Counted from the stretch's first letter, positions 1 to 7,012 are shown. The stretch is DNA of 15,023 bases from JBJXHB01 sp046160725 (GCA_046160725.1 JBJXHB010000299.1:1-15023), one strand, 5' to 3'. Notes: generated from the letters alone by a model not told the origin. Numbers and translations: made by a program.

Positions 1-661
1 TGGTGCCGCCTGGCAGGACCGACGGCCCTTCCAATGCCGAGGCGAAGCCCAGGGCGGACAGCGGCGGTATGCCAGCCCGCTCATCCTCGGGCAACGGAGC
101 CAACGCCGCCGCATGGTCGTCGATGCGGAAAGCGCCCAGATGCGAATCGTCCAACTTTGCCAGCCAGGACCGGCTGTAGGGCGTAAAGACGCCGTACGGC
201 GTGCCACTGCCCGTCAGCACCTCGCTGCGCTCGAAGATCACGTGGTCCTTGCTTTCATGCTGGGCAATGCCGGCGTTGGCCAATGCGCCGCGGACCTGGG
301 CATCCCGACGCAGCGCAGCCGGGTCATCGTCCCGGTTCAGATAGACCGCCTGGACACCCAGCCGCGCCGCAAGGGCAGGCACCTCGGTGCCAGCGTCACC
401 ATGTCGCACGATCAAACCGGCACCAACGACACCCTGGCGCTCAGCCAGGCCACGCAAGGAGCGGTCAAGTTCTTCAACCGCGGCGTGGATGAATCCCACG
501 CGCCGGTCGTCCCTGGGCAAGGGGTCCAGGATGGCGGTGTCGAATACAAACACGCACCAGACCCGCTTCGCATGGCGACACGCGTGGTGGAGTGCGGCAT
601 GGTCCTCGGCGCGCAGGTCGCGCCTGAACCAGACCAGAGCGGACGGCAGTCGGTGTGGCAT
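1..661 (-). CDS. phrB: Deoxyribodipyrimidine photolyase, N-terminal half (partial)
   Basis: This is the first 220 codons of a DNA photolyase, which uses light and reduced FAD to split cyclobutane pyrimidine dimers. The gene is read on the minus strand from an ATG at 661 and is cut by the window edge; full family members are about 470 to 480 residues, so roughly half is here. The start gives the family signature LVWFRRDLR at residues 9-17, followed by an alpha/beta antenna-binding domain. The stretch YGVFTPYSRSW at 156-166 matches the conserved end of that domain. The FAD-binding C-terminal domain lies outside, so photolyase cannot be fully separated from a cryptochrome-like homologue. It is divergent from yqgE with 97 bases between the starts. 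I see no clear Shine-Dalgarno sequence before the ATG. Confidence 0.9.
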   Translation of the reverse strand, partial: MPHRLPSALVWFRRDLRAEDHAALHHACRHAKRVWCVFVFDTAILDPLPRDDRRVGFIHAAVEELDRSLRGLAERQGVVGAGLIVRHGDAGTEVPALAARLGVQAVYLNRDDDPAALRRDAQVRGALANAGIAQHESKDHVIFERSEVLTGSGTPYGVFTPYSRSWLAKLDDSHLGAFRIDDHAAALAPLPEDERAGIPPLSALGFASALEGPSVLPGGT

Positions 662-746
662 GGTGAACCCAGGTGGCCTAGTGGATCAACCCAGTGTCTA
701 GAGCAGCGGCGACCGAAGTCGGCCGAATGCGAGCCCGACCGCCTCC

Positions 747-752
747 TAGAAT
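747..752 (+). promoter_or_regulatory. Putative -10 box of the yqgE operon (leaderless start)
   Basis: TAGAAT lies exactly six bases upstream of the yqgE ATG at 759, which puts the expected transcription start on the A of the start codon. No purine-rich Shine-Dalgarno sequence precedes the ATG. No good -35 hexamer is visible at 16 to 18 bases upstream. The box and its spacing are seen directly; promoter activity is inferred. Confidence 0.45.
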
Positions 753-758
753 CATGGC

Positions 759-1337
759 ATGTCCGAATCCCGGATCAACCTCACCAATCAGTTTCTGATC
801 GCCATGCCCGGCATGGCCGACGACAACTTCGCCGGCACCGTGGTCTACCTGTGTGAGCACACGGAGAAGGGCGCGCTTGGATTGGTGATCAACAAGCCGA
901 TCTCGATCAGGCTCAAGCAGTTGTTCGAGAAGGTGGAGCTCAGCCTGGAAGGGGGGGCGCTGGCCGAACAGCCGGTGTACTTCGGCGGACCGGTCCAGAC
1001 CGAGCGCGGCTTCGTCCTGCATGAGCCGCAGGCGACGGACGCGCCAGCGTACAGCTCCACACTGTCGGTGCCCGGTGGGCTTTCGATGACCACCAGCAAG
1101 GACGTGCTGGAGGCCATGGCCCACGGCGCCGGCCCGCATCGCGTGCTGGTGACACTGGGCTACAGCGGCTGGGGCGCTGGCCAGCTCGAGGACGAACTCG
1201 GCCGCAACGGCTGGATCAATGTCGACGCCGACCCCGCCATCGTCTTCGACACACCGGTCGAGCAGCGCTACGACCGTGCGCTGTCGCTGCTGGGGATCGA
1301 CCCGCGCATGCTCAGCCAGGAAGCCGGGCACGCATGA
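759..1337 (+). CDS. yqgE: YqgE/AlgH family protein
   Basis: A 192-residue member of the YqgE/AlgH family (DUF179), a compact cytoplasmic protein whose biochemical role is not settled; AlgH was named for an effect on alginate genes in Pseudomonas. The N-terminus has the family pattern: an NQFLIAMPGM segment at 10-19, then a DNFAGTVVYLCEH segment and GALGLVINKP around 38-47. Length is as usual for the family. The ATG at 759 fits the conserved N-terminus; the ATG at 754 is in another frame. It is the first gene of an overlapping chain: its stop shares ATGA with the ruvX start at 1334. Pairing of yqgE with ruvX is conserved in many proteobacteria. It probably has a leaderless mRNA, because a -10-like box sits six bases before the ATG. 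Confidence 0.95.
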   Translation: MSESRINLTNQFLIAMPGMADDNFAGTVVYLCEHTEKGALGLVINKPISIRLKQLFEKVELSLEGGALAEQPVYFGGPVQTERGFVLHEPQATDAPAYSSTLSVPGGLSMTTSKDVLEAMAHGAGPHRVLVTLGYSGWGAGQLEDELGRNGWINVDADPAIVFDTPVEQRYDRALSLLGIDPRMLSQEAGHA

Positions 1338-1762
1338 TCGGCTCGACGCAGGCGGATTCGCTCGCCCGGCCTGCCGAGCGCCGTTTCCTGGCCTTCGACT
1401 ACGGCACACGGCGCATCGGCGTGGCCGGTGGCAATAGCCTGACCTTCACCGCATCACCAATTGGCGGCATCGCGGCCGCCGAGCGCTTCGAGCGCATCGC
1501 GCAGCTCATCGCCGAGTGGCAGCCGGATGCGTTGGTTGTGGGCGTGCCGCGCCATCCTGACGGCGCGCCGCACGAGCAGACCCAGCGTGCCCAGCGCTTC
1601 GCGCGGCAGTTGCACGGGCGGTTTCGGTTGCCGGTGCACGAGGTGGATGAGCGCTGGACCACCACCGAGGCGCTGGCCCTGGGTGCGCGCGACGCCGATG
1701 CGGCTGCGGCGACACTGATCCTGGAGCAGCACCTGCGCATGATCGAGGGCGCGCCATGCTGA
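1334..1762 (+). CDS. ruvX: Putative pre-16S rRNA nuclease / Holliday junction resolvase-like YqgF
   Basis: A 142-residue YqgF/RuvX protein of the RNase H fold, linked in E. coli to maturation of the 16S rRNA 5' end and proposed earlier as a Holliday junction resolvase. The acidic site is intact: FDYGTRRIGVA at 21-31 gives Asp22, VDERWTTTEA at 104-113 gives Asp105 and Glu106, and a late Asp at 120 or 122 precedes the helix TLILEQ. The central loop GVPRHPDG at 70-77 matches the usual G-x-P-x-x-x-D-G segment. The first 16 residues are a short extension before the core. The start overlaps the yqgE stop by four bases (ATGA) and has AGGAAG at 1318-1323. The end overlaps pyrR by seven bases. Confidence 0.93.
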   Translation: MIGSTQADSLARPAERRFLAFDYGTRRIGVAGGNSLTFTASPIGGIAAAERFERIAQLIAEWQPDALVVGVPRHPDGAPHEQTQRAQRFARQLHGRFRLPVHEVDERWTTTEALALGARDADAAAATLILEQHLRMIEGAPC

Positions 1763-2262
1763 CCCTGGACGCCGAGGCCCTGTACGAGCAGCTGCTGCAG
1801 ACCGTGCGGACGCAGCTGCCGCCGGTGACCCAGCTGGTGGGCATCCGGTCTGGCGGCGCCTGGCTGGCCCAGCGGCTGCATACCGACCTGGGACGGCCAG
1901 GGCAGCCCGGCGCCATCTCCAGCATGCTGCATCGGGACGACTTTGGCGAGCGGGGACTGGCCAGCGGTAGTGGCGCGACGTCCTTGCCGTTTGCCATCGA
2001 CGGGGCGCATGTCGGACTGGTCGATGACGTGCTCTACACCGGCCGGACCATCCGCGCTGTCCTCAACGAACTGTTCGACTACGGGCGCCCGGCCTCGGTG
2101 CAGCTCGTGGTGCTGGTGGACCGCGGCGGCCGCGAGCTGCCGATCGAGCCCCTGATCGCGGCCGCACGCGTCAGCCTGCCGGCGTCGCAGAAACTGGCCC
2201 TGACGCGCGCGGCCGATGGCCATTTCAGCTTCAGCGTGCGCGACAAGCCGGCCGCTGCCTGA
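1756..2262 (+). CDS. pyrR: PyrR: pyrimidine operon regulator / uracil phosphoribosyltransferase
   Basis: A 168-residue type I phosphoribosyltransferase of the PyrR family. These proteins convert uracil and PRPP to UMP, and in Gram-positive bacteria also bind pyr mRNA to cause attenuation. The PRPP loop VDDVLYTGRTI at 89-99 is complete, and the early GIRSGGAWLA segment at 29-38 fits the pyrophosphate loop region. It is slightly shorter than the Bacillus protein. The ATG at 1756 is preceded by GAGGG at 1745-1749 with six bases of spacing, a good ribosome site. It overlaps ruvX by seven bases, and its stop shares TGATG with the pyrB start. Being buried in a tightly overlapping chain, it has no leader that could hold a classic PyrR attenuator, so the regulatory role here is uncertain. 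Confidence 0.92.
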   Translation: MLTLDAEALYEQLLQTVRTQLPPVTQLVGIRSGGAWLAQRLHTDLGRPGQPGAISSMLHRDDFGERGLASGSGATSLPFAIDGAHVGLVDDVLYTGRTIRAVLNELFDYGRPASVQLVVLVDRGGRELPIEPLIAAARVSLPASQKLALTRAADGHFSFSVRDKPAAA

Positions 2263-3230
2263 TGCTGCATCGCCGCCATCCCCAGCTCAACCGCCACGGC
2301 GAGCTGGTGCATCTGCTGACCACCGAAGGCCTGCCTCGTGATGTGCTGGTGCACATTCTGGATACCGCCGGCAGCTTTCTTTCGGTCAACGACCGCGAGG
2401 TCAAGAAAGTCCCGCTGCTGCGCGGCAAGAGCGTCTTCAACTTGTTCTTCGAGAACTCCACGCGCACCCGCACGACGTTCGAGATCGCAGCCAAGCGCCT
2501 GAGCGCCGACGTCATCAACCTGGACATTGCGCGCTCGTCCACGGCCAAGGGCGAGTCTCTGCTGGACACCATCGCCAACCTTTCGGCCATGCACGCCGAT
2601 ATGTTCGTGGTGCGCCACAGCGAGAGTGGTGCGCCGTTCCTGATCGCGCAGCATTGCGCGCCACATGTGCATGTGGTCAACGCGGGCGACGGCCGCCATG
2701 CCCACCCGACCCAGGCCCTGCTGGACATGTATGCCATCCGGCACTTCAAGGGCCGCTTCAACGACCTGCGGGTGGCCATCGTCGGGGACATCGCGCACTC
2801 TCGAGTGGCACGGTCGGACATCCATGCCTTGACGACCCTTGGCGTGCCGGACATCCGGGCGGTCGGGCCACGCACGCTGGTGCCGGGCGACCTGGCGGCC
2901 ATGGGCGTGCGGGTGTGCCACGACATGGCCGAAGGCCTGCGCGATGCCGACGTGGTGATCATGCTGCGCCTGCAGAACGAGCGCATGAGTGGCGCGATGC
3001 TGCCCAGCGCGGCGGAATTCTTCAAGACCTTCGGCCTGACCGCGGAGAAGCTGGCCACAGCGGCGCCGGACGCGATCGTGATGCACCCCGGCCCCATCAA
3101 CCGCGGCGTGGAGATCGACTCGTCGGTGGCCGATGGCCGCGCCAGCGTGATCCTTCCGCAGGTGACGTTCGGCATCGCGGTGCGCATGGCGGTGATGTCC
3201 ATCATCGCCGGCAATGAGGCCGACACATGA
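2262..3230 (+). CDS. pyrB: Aspartate carbamoyltransferase catalytic subunit
   Basis: The 322-residue catalytic chain of aspartate transcarbamoylase, which joins carbamoyl phosphate and aspartate in the second step of pyrimidine synthesis. The carbamoyl-phosphate loop FENSTRTRTTFE at 63-74 is intact, with the SSTAKGES loop at 92-99 (Ser and Lys that reach into the neighbouring active site), HPTQ at 148-151, MLRLQNER at 234-241 and HPGPINRG at 275-282. The start overlaps the pyrR stop by one base (TGATG) and lacks a strong Shine-Dalgarno sequence, suggesting translational coupling. It overlaps the following dihydroorotase homologue by four bases. No pyrI regulatory chain follows, which fits the class of aspartate transcarbamoylases that assemble with an inactive dihydroorotase-like partner, as in Pseudomonas. 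Confidence 0.97.
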   Translation: MLHRRHPQLNRHGELVHLLTTEGLPRDVLVHILDTAGSFLSVNDREVKKVPLLRGKSVFNLFFENSTRTRTTFEIAAKRLSADVINLDIARSSTAKGESLLDTIANLSAMHADMFVVRHSESGAPFLIAQHCAPHVHVVNAGDGRHAHPTQALLDMYAIRHFKGRFNDLRVAIVGDIAHSRVARSDIHALTTLGVPDIRAVGPRTLVPGDLAAMGVRVCHDMAEGLRDADVVIMLRLQNERMSGAMLPSAAEFFKTFGLTAEKLATAAPDAIVMHPGPINRGVEIDSSVADGRASVILPQVTFGIAVRMAVMSIIAGNEADT

Positions 3231-4555
3231 CGAGCGCGACCAACGGCCTGGTGGTTCGTGGCGGCCGGGTGATCGACCCGCTCAGCGGCCGGGATGAGCG
3301 GGCCGATGTCTGGGTCGCTGGCGAGAGGATCTACGCCATAGCACCCGGCCTTGAGGTACCGGCCGGCACGCAGGTGCTGGATGCCGCGGGTTGCATCGTG
3401 ATGCCGGGCCTGGTTGATCTGGCGGTGCGGCTGCGCGAGCCCGGCCAGGAGCACGAGGGCATGCTGGAAAGCGAGCTGGCCGCGGCCGCCGCCGGCGGCG
3501 TGACCAGCCTGGTCTGCCTGCCCGACACCGACCCGGTGCTGGATGAACCCGGGTTGGTGGAGATGCTGAAGTTCCGGGCGCGACGGCTGGCGAGCTGCCG
3601 CGTGTTTCCGCTTGGTGCGTTGACGCGCGGCCTGGCCGGACAGGCACTGACCGAGATGGCTGAGTTGACGGAGGCCGGATGCATCGGGTTCTCGCAGGCC
3701 GAGGTGGCACTGCAGGACCATCAGGTGCTGCTGAGGGCGCTGCAGTACGCCGCCACTTTCGGCTATACCGTCTGGCTGCGCCCACAGGATGCCAGCCTGG
3801 GCAAAGGTGTGGCCGCAGCGGGCGAGGTGGCGACCCGGCTCGGCCTGGCCGGCGTACCGGTGATGGCCGAGACCTTGGCGATCCACGCGGTCATGGAGAT
3901 GGTCCGCGTCACCCGGGCCCGGGTCCACTTGTGCCGGCTCAGCAGCGCGGCCGGCGTGGCGCTGGTGCGGGCCGCCAAGGCGGAGGGTCTGCCCATCAGC
4001 GCCGACGTGAGCATCAACTCGCTGCACCTCACCGACGTCGATATCGGCTGGTTCGATGCGGCCGCACGGTTGACACCACCGTTGCGTCAGGCGCGCGACC
4101 GCGACGCGCTGCGGGCGGCCCTGGCCGACGGCACGCTGGATGCCCTGGTGTCGGACCACACGCCGGTCGCGGCGGATGCCAAGGTCCTGCCCTTCGCCGA
4201 AGCCGAGCCCGGCGCCAGCGGGCTTGAACTGCTGCTGAGCCTGGCGCTGAAATGGGGCCAGGCCGAGGGGCTGGACCTGCCACGTTGCCTGGCCGCGGTG
4301 TCCAGTGGCCCGGCGGCGGTGCTCGGTGGCGCGATCGGCGGCATGCGGCACAGCGCGGGCCGCCTGCAGGTGGGCGGTATGGCGGACCTGTGTGTGTTCG
4401 ATCCGGCCGCCATCTGGATGGCACAACCTTCGGCATTGCGCTCGCAGGGCAAGCACACGCCGTTCGCACCGGCATCGGGCGGCACCGCATTGCCGGGCCG
4501 GGTGCGGGCCACCGTGCTGGCCGGCGCGTTGGCCTTCGACGCGACGGCCACATGA
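3227..4555 (+). CDS. pyrX: Non-catalytic dihydroorotase homologue (PyrC'/PyrX type)
   Basis: A 442-residue amidohydrolase-fold protein of the dihydroorotase family, full length. Active family members carry D-x-H-x-H-L-R-E-P-G; here residues 64-73 read DLAVRLREPG, so both metal-binding His are replaced (Ala66, Arg68). The usual H-A-E-D region is RPQD at 185-188. The H-x-x-H motif is HLCR at 234-237. The PHH/HHL region reads INSLHL at 263-268. Only the late Asp in SDHTPV at 309-314 is clearly kept. Catalysis is therefore unlikely. In Pseudomonas, a similar inactive homologue next to pyrB is needed for aspartate transcarbamoylase assembly, and that is the best guess here. The start at 3227 overlaps pyrB (ATGA) with GAGG at 3216-3219. 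A separate functional dihydroorotase should exist elsewhere in the genome. Confidence 0.88.
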   Translation: MTSATNGLVVRGGRVIDPLSGRDERADVWVAGERIYAIAPGLEVPAGTQVLDAAGCIVMPGLVDLAVRLREPGQEHEGMLESELAAAAAGGVTSLVCLPDTDPVLDEPGLVEMLKFRARRLASCRVFPLGALTRGLAGQALTEMAELTEAGCIGFSQAEVALQDHQVLLRALQYAATFGYTVWLRPQDASLGKGVAAAGEVATRLGLAGVPVMAETLAIHAVMEMVRVTRARVHLCRLSSAAGVALVRAAKAEGLPISADVSINSLHLTDVDIGWFDAAARLTPPLRQARDRDALRAALADGTLDALVSDHTPVAADAKVLPFAEAEPGASGLELLLSLALKWGQAEGLDLPRCLAAVSSGPAAVLGGAIGGMRHSAGRLQVGGMADLCVFDPAAIWMAQPSALRSQGKHTPFAPASGGTALPGRVRATVLAGALAFDATAT

Positions 4556-5304
4556 CGTCGCGGCTGCGCGCCGCGCTGCGTCTGCTGCGGGCCGTGGGCT
4601 GCCTGGTCAGCGGCGCCTGGCAGGTGCTGGTCCGGTTTCCAGGCTGCGGCCGTGACGAGCGGCAGCGCCGCATCGCGGCATGGTCGCGCTCCGTGCTGTC
4701 CGCCTTGGGGGTGGAACTGCGGCACCACGGCCTGTTCCGGCCCGGCGGCACGCTGCTGGTCAGCAACCACGTGTCGTGGCTGGACATCCTGGCCATCCAT
4801 GCCCTGTGCCCACGGGCCCGCTTTGTGTCCAAGGCCGAGGTCCGGCACTGGCCGTTGCTGGGCCGTATGGTCAGCGCTGCAGAAACGCTCTACCTGGAGC
4901 GCGAGCGCAAGCGAGACGCGCTGCGCGTCGTGCACCAGATTGCGCAGGCGCTGCAGGCCGGCGACATGGTGGCCGTCTTTCCGGAGGGCACGACCGGCGA
5001 TGGTCGGACCCTGCTGCCGTTTCATGCCAACCTGCTCCAGGCCGCCATTGCCACAGCAACGCCGATCCAGCCGCTCGGCCTGGTTTACGCGGATTCGGAC
5101 GGACCCCAGACCCAGGCCGTGGCCTGGGTCGGCGAGGACACCTTGGCACAGTCCCTTTGGCGGATCGCCGGCGCACAAGGGCTTCAGGTCACGGTCACGG
5201 TGCTGCCACCCCAAGGCAGCGCCCATGCCGACCGTCGCGCCCTGGCCGAACACCTGCACGATCACGTCGCGCAGGCCGTCGCCAGGGGACAGGAAGCCGG
5301 CTAA
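4552..5304 (+). CDS. plsC: 1-acyl-sn-glycerol-3-phosphate acyltransferase (PlsC type)
   Basis: A 250-residue acyltransferase of the PlsC family, which adds the second acyl chain to lysophosphatidic acid to make phosphatidic acid at the inner membrane. The catalytic H-x4-D motif is NHVSWLD at 72-78 (His73, Asp78). The substrate motif FPEGTTGDG lies at 143-151, and an RFVSKAEV-like segment at 90-97 fits the family. The N-terminal 30 residues are hydrophobic and basic and could hold a membrane segment around 8-28. The ATG at 4552 overlaps the previous stop as ATGA, so it is the last gene of the six-gene chain. A longer in-frame reading upstream is only the shadow of pyrC'. Other glycerolipid or lyso-ornithine-lipid acyltransferases share these motifs, so substrate is not proven. 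Confidence 0.88.
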   Translation: MTSRLRAALRLLRAVGCLVSGAWQVLVRFPGCGRDERQRRIAAWSRSVLSALGVELRHHGLFRPGGTLLVSNHVSWLDILAIHALCPRARFVSKAEVRHWPLLGRMVSAAETLYLERERKRDALRVVHQIAQALQAGDMVAVFPEGTTGDGRTLLPFHANLLQAAIATATPIQPLGLVYADSDGPQTQAVAWVGEDTLAQSLWRIAGAQGLQVTVTVLPPQGSAHADRRALAEHLHDHVAQAVARGQEAG

Positions 5305-5340
5305 AGCCGCGCTCGATTGCCGGCCTGTCGCCAGACCAGA

Positions 5341-6084
5341 TCAGCGGTTGCCCTGGGCTGCCACGGCAGCAGCTGCAGCCGCGATGGCCGCAGCATCGCC
5401 AAGGTAGCGGCGCGACCGTGGGCGCAGCGCATCGTCCAGGTCGTAGACCAGGGGCACGCCGTTGGGGATGTTCAGGCCGACGATGTCGGCATCCGAAATG
5501 CCGTCCAGATACTTGACCAGAGCACGTATGGAATTGCCATGGGCCGCGACGACCGCGCGCTGCCCGGCGCGCAGCCCGGGCGCCAGCACCTCGTGCCACC
5601 ATGGCAGCACGCGCGCCACGGTGTCCTTCAGGCATTCCGTCAGAGGCACCTGGTCCGGTGCCAGTGCCGCGTACCGCAGGTCCGACCGCTCGCAGCGGGC
5701 ATCGTCGGCGGTCAGTGCAGGCGGCGGCGTGTCATAGCTGCGTCGCCAGACCAGGACTTGGTCGTCGCCGTATTGGCGCGCCATGTCAGCCTTGTTCAAG
5801 CCCTGCAGTGCACCGTAATGGCGCTCGTTCAGGCGCCAGTCGTTGACCACCGGCACCCAGGTCCGGTCCATGGTGTCCAGCGCATGCCACAGCGTCCAGA
5901 TGGCGCGCTTAAGCACCGACGTGTAGGCGATGTCGAACTCGAAACCCTCGGCCTTCAGAAGACGGCCGGCTTCTCGCGCCTGCGCCACGCCGGTTGGCGT
6001 CAGCTCGACATCGGTCCAACCGGTGAAGCGGTTCTCCAGGTTCCAGGTCGATTCACCATGGCGGATCAGGACGAGTTGCGGCAT
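5341..6084 (-). CDS. gpmA: 2,3-bisphosphoglycerate-dependent phosphoglycerate mutase
   Basis: A 247-residue cofactor-dependent phosphoglycerate mutase, which interconverts 3- and 2-phosphoglycerate in glycolysis and gluconeogenesis. The phosphohistidine motif LIRHGESTWN lies at 6-15 (His9). ENRFTGWTDVELT at 17-29 is typical, Arg60 follows TSVLK, Glu87 sits in NERHYG, and the second catalytic His182 is in AAHGNS. The C-terminal tail is alanine-rich (residues 231-243), similar in character to the tail of E. coli GpmA. The ATG at 6084 gives the standard MPQLVLIRHGES start; an ATG seven codons upstream would add a non-conserved extension. The gene converges on plsC with 36 bases between stops and diverges from the rhodanese gene. 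Confidence 0.96.
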   Translation of the reverse strand: MPQLVLIRHGESTWNLENRFTGWTDVELTPTGVAQAREAGRLLKAEGFEFDIAYTSVLKRAIWTLWHALDTMDRTWVPVVNDWRLNERHYGALQGLNKADMARQYGDDQVLVWRRSYDTPPPALTADDARCERSDLRYAALAPDQVPLTECLKDTVARVLPWWHEVLAPGLRAGQRAVVAAHGNSIRALVKYLDGISDADIVGLNIPNGVPLVYDLDDALRPRSRRYLGDAAAIAAAAAAVAAQGNR

Positions 6085-6161
6085 CGGATGGCGTTGGCAA
6101 TGCAAGGGCAGATGTCCACTCCCGACGTTGGCATCGGGTCGGGCGGTGAACCGGGGTGAGA

Positions 6162-6167
6162 ATTCTA
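6162..6167 (-). promoter_or_regulatory. Putative -10 box for gpmA
   Basis: On the minus strand this reads TAGAAT, the same hexamer as before yqgE, and overlaps the palindrome AGAATTCT at 6159-6166. It would start a transcript near 6155 with about 70 bases of leader before the gpmA ATG. No clear -35 is seen. It lies six bases from the plus-strand CATAAT, so the two may form a divergent promoter pair. Confidence 0.3.
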
Positions 6168-6173
6168 GGCTTG

Positions 6174-6179
6174 CATAAT
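6174..6179 (+). promoter_or_regulatory. Putative -10 box for the rhodanese-grxC unit
   Basis: CATAAT, preceded by TG, sits 47 bases before the rhodanese GTG start. The expected transcription start near 6186 would leave a leader of about 40 bases that includes the Shine-Dalgarno sequence at 6215-6221. A matching -35 is not obvious. Confidence 0.35.
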
Positions 6180-6214
6180 CCGCACCTTTGGCCGGGCATC
6201 AGCCAGGCCGTAAT

Positions 6215-6221
6215 GGGAAGG
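6215..6221 (+). promoter_or_regulatory. Ribosome binding site that fixes the rhodanese start
   Basis: GGGAAGG lies five bases before the GTG at 6227 and is among the clearest Shine-Dalgarno sequences in the window. It argues for GTG at 6227 over the upstream in-frame TTG at 6188. Confidence 0.7.
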
Positions 6222-6226
6222 TTCTC

Positions 6227-6640
6227 GTGCAGTTTCTGATCGACAACTGGATGCTCGTCGCGCTGGCGGCGGCCTCGGGCGGCATGTTGCTGGCGCCGTC
6301 CATGCAGCGTGCTGGTGGCTTGTCGGTGTCGTCCGCCGAGGCCGTGCGTCTGATCAACCGCGAGAAGGCAGTGCTGATCGACGTCAGCGAAGCTGCAGAG
6401 TTTGCGGGCGGGCATGCGGCCGGGTCGCGGCATGTGCCGCTGAATGCCCTGGATGGCGCTGCCGGGCTGCCGACCAACAAGGCCCTGCCGGTGCTGGTGA
6501 TGTGCCCCAGTGGTGCGCGGGCCAGCCGTGCGGCCGGCATCTTGCGCAAGGCCGGATTCGAGAGGGCAATGGCGGTGGCTGGCGGGCTGAAGGCCTGGCG
6601 CGAGGCCAATCTGCCAATCGAGCGGTCGAAGGCAGCCTGA
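6227..6640 (+). CDS. Membrane-anchored rhodanese-like sulfurtransferase (YibN type)
   Basis: A 137-residue single-domain rhodanese with an N-terminal membrane anchor. The start MQFLIDNWML followed by a hydrophobic stretch to about residue 23 is the usual anchor of this family; residues 35-130 form the rhodanese fold. The active-site loop CPSGARA at 93-99 supplies the catalytic Cys93, so sulfur transfer is plausible, though the physiological donor and acceptor are unknown. The DVR-E segment common in the fold reads DVSEAAEF at 52-59. The GTG start at 6227 is chosen because GGGAAGG stands five bases before it and the resulting N-terminus is conserved. It heads the order rhodanese-grxC-secB-gpsA, also seen in E. 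coli as yibN-grxC-secB-gpsA, which suggests a linked role in sulfur or thiol handling. Confidence 0.9.
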   Translation: MQFLIDNWMLVALAAASGGMLLAPSMQRAGGLSVSSAEAVRLINREKAVLIDVSEAAEFAGGHAAGSRHVPLNALDGAAGLPTNKALPVLVMCPSGARASRAAGILRKAGFERAMAVAGGLKAWREANLPIERSKAA

Positions 6641-6683
6641 CCGTCGGCGCGGCGCCCAGGCGCTGGCAGGGCCTTTTGCTTCT

Positions 6684-6698
6684 GCCGGAAAATCCGGC
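6684..6698 (+). other. Perfect inverted repeat between rhodanese and grxC
   Basis: GCCGGA and TCCGGC form a six-base stem around a three-base AAA loop, 44 bases after the rhodanese stop. No T-run follows, so a standard terminator is unlikely. The same bases contain GAAAAT (6688-6693), which could instead be read as a -10 box for grxC. I cannot decide between these from sequence alone. Confidence 0.3.
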
Positions 6699-6742
6699 CC
6701 TCCATGGATCCGACAGCGGGCCACGCCGGCCTGGCATTCGTC

Positions 6743-7012
6743 ATGAACACCGTGCGCATGTTTGCCACCGAGTACTGCCCTTACTGCGTCCGGGCCAAGG
6801 CCTTGCTGCGGCAACGGGGCGTGGAGGTCATTGACGAGATTCGGGTCGACCTGGACCCGTCCCAGCGCGACCACATGATCGAGATCACCGGTCGCCGCAC
6901 CGTGCCGCAGATCTTCATTGGCCAGACCCATGTGGGTGGATGCGATGACCTGATCGCCCTGGACCGGTCCGGCGGGTTGCTGCCGCTGCTCGGCGCCGGC
7001 GCTGGGCCCTGA
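6743..7012 (+). CDS. grxC: Glutaredoxin 3
   Basis: An 89-residue dithiol glutaredoxin, a cytoplasmic glutathione-dependent reductant of protein disulfides and ribonucleotide reductase. The active site CPYC lies at 12-15 in the usual beta-alpha start TVRMFATEYCPYCVRAKALL. The cis-proline motif TVPQIFI is at 53-59 and the glutathione-site GGCDDL at 65-70. The full fold is present in the normal length. The ATG at 6743 begins right before the first beta strand. An in-frame ATG at 6704 would add 13 non-conserved residues and is less likely. No strong Shine-Dalgarno sequence precedes 6743. It lies 102 bases after the rhodanese gene and before secB. Confidence 0.93.
   Translation: MNTVRMFATEYCPYCVRAKALLRQRGVEVIDEIRVDLDPSQRDHMIEITGRRTVPQIFIGQTHVGGCDDLIALDRSGGLLPLLGAGAGP

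Noticed and set aside
113..856. Plus-strand open frame over the photolyase and the start of yqgE
   Set aside because: It is antisense to the photolyase, whose signature LVWFRRDLR and continuing domain are clear on the minus strand, and it runs out of frame into yqgE.
2231..4456. 741-codon minus-strand open frame antisense to pyrB and the dihydroorotase homologue
   Set aside because: No motif is recognised, and both plus-strand genes carry clear family signatures in an overlapping operon.
5296..5324. GCCGGC repeats between plsC and gpmA as a terminator
   Set aside because: Each copy is a self-palindrome, the stem would be six bases with a 17-base loop, and no T-run follows; too weak to call.
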